The notes beneath the pieces are model-generated. The model saw only the letters and a program-made list of their open reading frames with translations, was not told the DNA's origin and did not search any database. 27,573 bases of DNA from contig MU836528.1 in NCBI GenBank assembly GCA_029204225.1, forward strand, positions 1-27,573. Reading direction: 5' to 3'. The DNA is from Diphasiastrum complanatum (Eukaryota > Streptophyta > Lycopodiopsida > Lycopodiales > Lycopodiaceae). Below, one piece after another: positions 21,725 to 27,573 of this stretch (position 1 is the stretch's first letter; every line of letters begins with the position of its first letter). The position numbers were made by a program, and so were the translations under genes.

Positions 21725-22081
21725 GTATCCACGCCATCTTGAGGGAGTAAAATTTCTTCGTGAGATGTAGTTTGGAAGCTATATTCCGCACTTTGTATAG
21801 TGTGCTCAAGATGTCCCATAATTCTTTGGATGTCTGGGCTTCGGATAGTGGCCAATCTGGATATCCAAATTGTTGCGGATGATCAGCGCGAAAGTTTTTC
21901 CATCCTTCAGCTTGCATCTGGCGATTGTTGCGTCATCTGCTTCGAGTTTCTCTTTTGCACCTATAACAACCTCATACAATTCTTTAGCCATTAGTACAGT
22001 TTTCATCTTAAATTTTCACATATGGTAATTGGCTCCATCAAGCTTGTCCATGATAGGACTGGCTTTCTCTAGGGAATCCAT
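21717..22081 (-). pseudogene. Copia gag N-terminal fragment
   Basis: From the ATG at 22081 the frame reads MDSLEKASPIMDKLDGANYH, then a stop at codon 22 (22018-22016) where gag proteins of this type have Trp (the NYxxWK motif), then KFKMKTVLMAKELYEVVIGA. A frameshift near 21900 moves the reading into the frame holding LSEAQTSKELWDILSTLYKV and LHLTKKFYSLKMAW. The sequence then jumps to the pre-integrase region, so the gag C-terminus, zinc knuckle and protease are deleted. Confidence 0.85.
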
Positions 22082-22223
22082 GTAGAAGATTAGTCTAGGT
22101 GATAGGAAAAACTATCAGTGACCTGAGTATAAAAATCTGGTACTGAATTACAGAACAAGAAGACAATTACTCTATCAGCTAGTAGAGTCTTGTTACTATG
22201 GAAGCTTATCAGGCTACGAAAAT

Positions 22224-22236
22224 AGCTCTGATACCA
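22224..22236 (-). other. Retrotransposon primer-binding site (initiator tRNA-Met type)
   Basis: The minus strand reads TGGTATCAGAGCT at 22236-22224, directly adjoining the LTR end CCAACA, as in plant copia elements. Confidence 0.92.
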
Positions 22237-22864
22237 TGTTGGAGAAAGAGGGTGTGTGAGTGTGAGAAACAAAAATAGCCAAAAAAGAAACGAATACGCA
22301 AAGATGCGAACTCGAAACTCGAAAAAGAAACGAACTTGAACGGAAAATGTCGTGCGTAGCGGAATGAGCTATCTCACTCTTTCCCTAACATGACTACGCC
22401 TATAAAAAACAAACAAAATGTTAGTGATAGAAATCACGTTCGATCTGATTACGTAGCCAAACATTAAGCAACAAAACATCATAAAGATAATTTGTCACGA
22501 ATAGCTAGACAAATTATTAGTCGTAAATTATTTGCGAAGAGCTAGACTGAGCTCAACTGATAATCAGTTGCGAATTAGTCGGGAAAGACAAGACTAAATA
22601 TTAGTCACAAACAGCTAGCCTAATAATAATTCGGTAAGAACAAACTACCACATTAAGCAATAAGAGAGACGCCAAACAAACAGAGCTATTATCAGATTAA
22701 GTATGGAAAAATATACAGGTCAATAATGCTGGTGAGCACAAGACAATAGCGGACAAAACCGCATGTTTCACAAAGCTAATCCAATCTGTGAAAGGAATAA
22801 ACCTATTACTAACAATACAAAGAATCGATGCATGAAGGCATGGATACGCAGATGGTATCCAACA
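22237..22864 (-). repeat. 5' LTR (copy B) of the 17128-22864 copia element
   Basis: On the plus strand it runs TGTTGGAGAAAGAGG ... GGTATCCAACA, 628 bp with perfect TGTTGGA-type/CCAACA ends; the PBS follows directly on the minus strand. Many differences from copy A are CpG-type transitions (for example TCGCGAA against TCACGAA, and ACGTAG against ACATAG). Confidence 0.87.
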
Positions 22865-23378
22865 TATATACATAATTTTACAGGTGTGCAGATAAAGAAA
22901 GTACAAAGTGGATGTGCTGTCTATGGGAGATTGTGTGTGGCTGTTGTCGTTGTCAAATCTGTTTGCACGGTTGCATGGAATGAGCGTGAAAAGGCTACGA
23001 CGTCAATCTTTGCTGAAATGAACGTTGGTGAAGATGCAAAAAATGCGACACTTTTACAAATGCCTTAAAATTTGATTTACAGGGTACCTTTGCTTTTCCA
23101 TTAGGGCCCCCTTCGACATTTGTAGGACAGTGTCATCTTTTTCGCCTGTCACAAATCACGTGTAAAAACATAGTGTCGTCTTTTTCGTCTTTTTTGCCTG
23201 TGGAAATTTACATGTATTTATGCAGACTGTGCGACAACATAAGTAAAAATATAGCATGAATGGAGGTAGATTAGCATAGGATTTAGGATAGTAGTGGAGA
23301 TAAATCCAACATTTCACATGTGAAAACAGGCTCCAAACGTGTGTAATCATCATAGATACAAGACTTGAGAGCTTTGCA
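22865..23378. other. No gene recognised; flank of the copia element
   Basis: Contains a loose direct repeat (TGTC-TCTTTTTCG-CTGT type, near 23131 and 23173) and a TTTCACATGTGAAA palindrome at 23312-23325 like those in the LTR-like segments. Confidence 0.5.
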
Positions 23379-24607
23379 TCATCCTAGCACCTCCAAAATT
23401 AATTCCCTCCAAATTTCATGTAGATGCTTGACCTTGAGGCTTGCTCCTCCTTCATGTGCATGCTCCTCCATGAGGAAATAAAGATTTCTTCTTGACTTAT
23501 TAGGATCACAAAGATCCAATATCATGTTTCCATGATCTACAGATTTAGACTCATCCAAATTGGCAAGACTATGCATACTATAATAACAAAGTGTTTGCAT
23601 CATATCTTCATGCTTGTTTACCATGCTTTTCAGATCTAATGAGGCTAAATACTTCATTATGGAGATAAGTGTCTTCAGAAGATGATTACTCTCATAAAGA
23701 GTTTACAATTTGCCTCAATGCTTGAAAAAAGACAAATTTTCAAACTATGAGTGAACAAATCACTTTGCTCTTGCATGACTCAAGAGCATACATATTGGAT
23801 GAAATAACCATTTGCTTTCTAATTGATTTGAAATCAATTTCAAACTTTTAAGAACATCATCTATGTTCTCAAGAGAGACTACATACTCAACTAGTATGGC
23901 TTTACTCCAATTTTGAGATGCAATGATCTCAGTAAAGCAAATTGATTCATCAAATGAATAAGAGAAGTAATTTTCGGAATCACAACTTGAGAAGGTCTCT
24001 CCTCCTCAATCCTTGGCACACTTGAACCTTGAGAAGGACTCTCCTCCTCAATCCTTGGCACACTTGAACCTTGAGATGACTCTTTAAGATCCTCTTCATG
24101 GTGCTCCTTCTTAATGGAAATCCAAGACCTCCATGTCTTATAATGATCACAACAACCATGATCATACAATATGCACTTTCTATGATTATCAAGATTACTT
24201 ATTCTAGAAACATAAGTCTAAAACTCACCACAACTTGGCATGATTTTTCTAATATTGAAATCAAAAGGTATTTTCATCTCGATAAGGCTAACTACTTGCT
24301 TATGGATATAAGTGTCCACTTTGGATGCCTCACTTATTCTCATAAGAAGTTTACAACTTGACTTTAACATTGAAAACTTACAATTTTCATCTTTATGAAT
24401 GAACACATCATTCATGATCTTATTGAAATCAAAAGATCCTACATTATGAAGACATTTCCATTTCCTTGACTTCATATCTAATGTAAGCTTACAAGGAAAA
24501 CATACTTTGCTATCTTTTAAGGCATCACACTCAGCTAGTATTGCCTTAATCCATCTTTGAGATACAAAAATCTCTTCAAAGCAAAATAGTTCTTCATAAT
24601 TTGACAT
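23379..24607 (-). pseudogene. Unrecognised, internally duplicated decayed reading frame
   Basis: The minus strand from 24607 to 24218 is open for 129 residues (starts MSNYEELFCFEEIF; contains SQRWIKAILAECDAL, KWKCLHNVGSFDFNKIMNDV and CKLLMRISEASK). A second, diverged copy of the same sequence lies at 23965-23640 (CFTEIIASQNWSKAIL..., NCKLFMRV...), broken by stops. Between them is a hydrophilic stretch with a 14-codon tandem repeat (SQGSSVPRIEEE, 24069-23986). A final open piece (23657-23379) is acidic and His-rich. The SQRWIKAI-AE-DAL phrase faintly resembles the copia linker before RT, but the rest does not. A retrotransposon origin is possible given the zinc knuckle upstream; I do not recognise the family. 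Confidence 0.5.
23986..24078. repeat. 42-bp coding-type tandem repeat
   Basis: The unit starting CTTGAGAAGGTCTCTCCTCC at 23986 recurs at 24028 almost unchanged, with the start of a third at 24070. The period of 42 bp equals 14 codons, so it preserves the minus-strand frame (SQGSSVPRIEEE). Confidence 0.93.
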
Positions 24608-24927
24608 GAGAGCATAAATGAAACTATTTTAATTTTGTGATTGCTCCTTAATTCTTGATTGATTTCTCTTGGATCATAACAATAAGTTTGAACTTATCCA
24701 AAGTTACAAGCAAAATACTTTCCAAGGACATGAAATAAACCCAAGTTACTTTCATGAAAGTGACATCTATCTTTGCATCTTGAACCAAACAATGCACTTC
24801 CAGATTAAAAATTTCAAAAGATTTGACATGTGTTGTGATGGATTCTTGAAGACAAATCTTGCAAGTCCTTGTGAGACTCCAAGTCTCATTCACCTTTCCA
24901 GCCCTTGGATTTGTCCTTCTTGTATTT

Positions 24928-25173
24928 TCATTTCAAACTTGAAGCTCCATCCTTCACCTTGGCCCCCTTGCTTTGGTTCTCCTTGGATGGATTGGTCTTC
25001 GTTTTGTAGCATCTTGAGGAAAAATATCCTCCCTTGCCACAAAGGTTGCACTTAGGATCCTTACTTGCCTTCAATAGGATGCCACCTATTGATGTCATTT
25101 GAAACAAAACTTGTGATATGATTCTAAAATTGTAATTTGTGACTCTCAAGAGACTAGATTTGAACATATTCAA
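24928..25173 (-). pseudogene. Retrotransposon gag zinc-knuckle fragment
   Basis: The minus-strand frame includes KDPKCNLCGKGGYFSSRCYK, which is a CCHC knuckle spacing (CX2CX4HX4C) with Tyr in place of His (TAT for CAT). A Lys-rich tail (KENQSKGAKVKDGASS) follows, as in copia gag. No protease follows; the adjacent minus-strand sequence (24893-24648) is open but unrecognised. The His to Tyr change would weaken zinc binding, so this is a dead copy. Confidence 0.68.
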
Positions 25174-25536
25174 TAATCTAGAAGGATCTACAAAAGATCT
25201 AGTTCACAAACCTAAGAATCAATCTTCACACTAATGATTAGCACTTGGAAACTTTGCTTTGATCACTAAGACAAAAGCACACAATATTTGAATCAACTCA
25301 CAATAGAAATCAGATTCAAACTCCTATTGGACTCAACAAATACTGATGACTCTTTCTTTTGAGAGTTGAAATGGATATGAAAAGATTTGACACCTAGATT
25401 TTCCTTTTCACTTGACTAGTTCTCTCAACACTTGAGATTCTTGAACAAAAGATGAGTTTTGTAAGATGCTGAAGGCCCAACAACCGATCATCGATCCGAT
25501 TCACCGAGGCGTGACAAGTGTAGGGAGCTTATCACT
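25174..25536. other. AT-rich, no gene; retrotransposon-related repeat
   Basis: Includes the block 25320-25374 shared with 1300-1352. After about 25460 the sequence becomes less AT-rich and leads into the chimeric open frame at 25537. Confidence 0.45.
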
Positions 25537-26621
25537 TTGGATTTCCCATCTGGAGGCTCTCCAAAAGGAAAAGCTCATGTCCCCATTGCACAGTTGAGTT
25601 CAAAGACATCAAAGAGCATCAAGAAGCTCAACAGGGCCTTGAAATGGATGGGGATTAACAATGACAAGCCAATCACTAGCCTGCCCCAAGAATGCAAGCC
25701 TCTTTATAAGGACTATAGATTTGTTGGAAATGATGTTACTATTCTTCTAATATGTGTGGATGATATCATTTTAAGTGGAAGCAACAAACAAGATATTGAT
25801 GATATCAAGATGGCACTAAAAAAAGAGTTTGATGTGCATGATCTTGGTTTTTTGCATTATATCTTGGGAATAGAAGTATTTATAACTTCTCAATTTACTT
25901 TCATTTTTCAAGAGAAGTATGCTAATTCTATTTTAAAAGTATTTCATATGGTAAATACAAAGTCTTGTGATACACCAATGGAGTCAAATGTAAAGCTCAC
26001 TATAAGAGGTAATGAAAGATCCTTCGAGGACATTACTCTCTATAGGAAGCTAGTTGGTTCACTCATATATCTTAGATATTGTGTTGGTAGATCAATCCAA
26101 TTCACGCATGATCCTAGTGTGGAGCATTGGAAACTAGGCAAGAGAGCACTGAGATACATCTTGGGAACTAGAGATTTTGGCATTAGTATGGAGGATCATC
26201 ACCTAGCTTGTATGGATTTTCAAATTCGGACTTTTCTGGAGATCAAATGGATAGGAAATACATAAATGCACATGCTATTTTCATAGGTGATGGAGCTATT
26301 TCTTGGATGTTGAAAAAACAAGCTACAACCTCATTGTCATCTAGTGAGGCCGAGGCAAAGCTCTTACATCTAGTACCAAAGGAGATGCTATGGATCAAAA
26401 GGATGATAATGGATTTTCATTTGCTGGATTTTTCAGAGAGTCCAATCATCTTTTGTGATAACCTTTCAGCCCAAAGATTGGCAAGCAATTCTGTTTTTCA
26501 TGCAAGGAACAAACATATTGAAGTGGCTTATCATTTTGTGAGAGAACAGTTCATGGCAAAGGAGGTGGAGCTTCACCATGTTTCTTCAAGGGAGTTTGTG
26601 GCTGACATCTTCACCAAATAA
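25537..26621 (+). pseudogene. Copia RT-RNase H pseudogene with foreign N-terminus
   Basis: The first 60 or so residues (25537 to about 25717; Lys-rich, containing KSIKKLNRALKWMGINNDKP) are not copia-like. From GNDVTILLICVDD onwards the frame is copia RT, with CVDD at the catalytic box instead of the usual YVDD, then DLGFLHYILGIEV, TPMESNVKL and LYRKLVGSLIYL. A +1 shift near 26205 separates it from RNase H: SNSDFSGD, GDGAISWM, SLSSSEAEAK, CDNLSAQRLA, ARNKHIEVAYHFV and FVADIFTK, ending at TAA where the family usually has Pro. No integrase is present. Confidence 0.88.
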
Positions 26622-26692
26622 TTGGGAAAGACTTGTTTATGAAGCATAGAACATCACTTCTAAATCTACGCTAAAACTAGTTGAAGAGGGAG

Positions 26693-27321
26693 TGTGAAAA
26701 ATTGTCAACTAGTTTGTTGGTTATGTGGCATTTTTGGGCGGCCAACATGAAATCTCAACTAAGAGATAGATTCATATTTGTCAATAAAGGCCTAAATAGT
26801 GTTTGTACTATTTTTGGCAAGTAGATAAATGGATGAGGTCAAGTTTGGACCCATTCTAATTGGCTAATTTCATACATTGCATCTAGACTAGAATCTCTGA
26901 TATCAAGAAATTACCATTTAGGGCAAGTTTATGGCAAGTGGCCAAATGACATTTGAGAGGCTATAAATAGCAGTAGCAACATGGAGAACATATCATTGTA
27001 TTCTCTTTTGATATAGAGAATTCATCTCTTTTGGTTCTATGTTCTCATGTGTATTTCTCTTGTTATCTTGGTTTTCTATGTGTAAAACATTGATTTTATG
27101 ATTGATCTTGCTTTCACATGTGTGAAAGATAGTACTGTACTGCTGTTGTACGAATAGGAATAGTACCATACTGTATTTTCATGCTTATGATCAGATGTTA
27201 GTGATTTATACAATTTTAGCATGCTAAAATTGGTTATTTCTACCTTGTAGATAAAACTAGATGTGCATCCAAATAGATCTTAGAGATCCATTAAATCTAT
27301 TTTGAATATGTATTTTTCACA
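26693..27321 (+). repeat. 3' LTR (629 bp) with TATA box
   Basis: Begins TGTGAAAAATTGTCAACTAG right after the purine tract and ends ...TATTTTTCACA: a perfect 9-bp terminal inverted repeat (TGTGAAAAA/TTTTTCACA). A strong TATA box, CTATAAATAG, lies at 26961-26970, suggesting the U3/R boundary near 27000. CTTTCACATGTGTGAAAG at 27111-27128 is a further palindrome-like box, followed by AGTACTGTACTG. A target-site duplication cannot be tested because the 5' end is missing; the five bases after it are GTAGG. Confidence 0.82.
26961..26970 (+). promoter_or_regulatory. LTR TATA box
   Basis: CTATAAATAG matches the plant TATA consensus and lies about 270 bp into the LTR, a normal place for the retrotransposon promoter. 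Whether the LTR is still active is unknown. Confidence 0.65.
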
Positions 27322-27573
27322 GTAGGGCTGGGTGATCTACAAAGAAAATGAAGGGATTGGCTAGCAGGTAATGGCGGAATTTCTTCACGCTATATACCAT
27401 GGCTAACGCTTCTCGTTCGGTGGTCGTGTAATTCATCTCCAAAGGAATCAACTGCCTACTGGCAAAGTAAATCGGGTAATCTTTTTTATACTTCCCAGGC
27501 TGTGTCAGAACACTCCTTATGGCATATTTGGAAGCGTCTGCATGGACACAGAATTCTATCAGCGATCTAACAT
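27322..27573 (-). pseudogene. Ty3/gypsy RNase H fragment
   Basis: The minus strand is open from the window edge: FCVHADASKYAIRSVLTQPG, PIYFASRQLIPLEMNYTTTE, EREALAMVYSVKKFRHYLLA, NPFIFFVDHPAL. This is the gypsy RNase H core with the Asp of DAS and the TTERE Glu in place. It is cut at 27322 by the copia LTR and runs off the window at 27573, so the visible part has no frame break; whether the whole element is intact outside is unknown. Confidence 0.9.

Larger units (their letters stand above)
17128..22864 (-). mobile_element. Ty1/copia retrotransposon with both LTRs, decayed and interrupted
   Basis: A minus-strand element about 5.7 kb long. Order on that strand: 5' LTR (22864-22237), PBS (22236-22224), leader, gag start (22081), jump to the gag-pre-integrase and integrase region (21724-20675), linker and RT entry (20736-20385), a 1.39-kb foreign insert (20376-18985), RT and RNase H (18984-17764), and a truncated 3' LTR (17753-17128). 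The rest of gag and protease are deleted, as is a central RT block. The end of the coding region, the purine tract and the start of the 3' LTR are also missing. No 5-bp target-site duplication is evident (TTATT before 17128, TATAT after 22864). The LTRs differ at roughly one position in eight to ten by eye, so this is an old insertion. Confidence 0.87.
25537..27321 (+). mobile_element. 5'-truncated Ty1/copia retrotransposon with 3' LTR
   Basis: RT palm and RNase H (from about 25720), purine tract (GAAGAGGGAG, ending 26692) and a complete 3' LTR (26693-27321). The upstream part of pol and the 5' LTR are missing and replaced by unrelated sequence. The element abuts a gypsy RNase H fragment at 27322, so it appears to have inserted into an older gypsy element. 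Confidence 0.85.

Noticed and set aside
22763-23068. 101-residue plus-strand frame at the LTR edge
   Set aside because: Starts inside the LTR and has no recognisable domain; codon pattern not convincing.
23986-24078. CRISPR-like array
   Set aside because: Direct 42-bp tandem repeats with no spacers, in a plant nuclear context.

Overview
The window looks like a transposon-rich stretch of nuclear DNA from a land plant with a large genome. The evidence is a two-exon plant cytochrome P450 of the CYP98A type with GT-AG splicing, several plant Ty1/copia and Ty3/gypsy retrotransposon remnants primed by initiator tRNA-Met (TGGTATCAGAGC), AT-rich intergenic DNA and very long GA microsatellites. A gymnosperm or fern seems more likely than a compact-genome angiosperm, but that is only an inference from the texture of the sequence.

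Layout. 1-2560: AT-rich, no gene seen, one 73-bp tandem duplication. 2569-4224 (+): 5'-truncated copia RT/RNase H with its 3' LTR. 4225-5132: promoter region of the P450, with an (AG)22 tract, an AC (MYB) element, a TATA box and a pyrimidine-rich leader. 5133-7264 (+): the only gene that looks intact, CYP98A (p-coumaroyl shikimate/quinate 3'-hydroxylase type), 522 aa, one phase-0 intron holding (GA)28. 7265-7954: 3' flank. 7955-10691 (-): copia remnant with 5' LTR, PBS, integrase and the start of RT. 11697-12310 (-): copia PBS plus integrase fragment. 12484-13084: poly-C, two minisatellites and a GA tract. 14190-15060 (+): decayed gypsy-type gag, followed by a 75-bp repeat and a (GA)100 tract. 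17128-22864 (-): a nearly end-to-end copia element with both LTRs, interrupted by a 1.39-kb insert and internally deleted. 23379-25173 (-): a gag zinc-knuckle fragment and an unrecognised, internally duplicated decayed reading frame. 25537-27321 (+): copia RT/RNase H with 3' LTR, abutting a gypsy RNase H fragment on the minus strand (27322-27573).

The P450 acts alone here; no partner genes of lignin or phenylpropanoid metabolism are visible. All retrotransposon coding parts are broken. Seven in-frame stops fall where the families have tryptophan (TGG to TAG/TGA), and other key changes (Asp to Asn, His to Tyr) are also G:C to A:T, which fits decay of methylated, silenced copies. A second recurring theme is the near-palindrome TTCACACGTGTGAA, found in several LTR-like segments. 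I found no CRISPR, bacterial operon, rRNA or tRNA gene.
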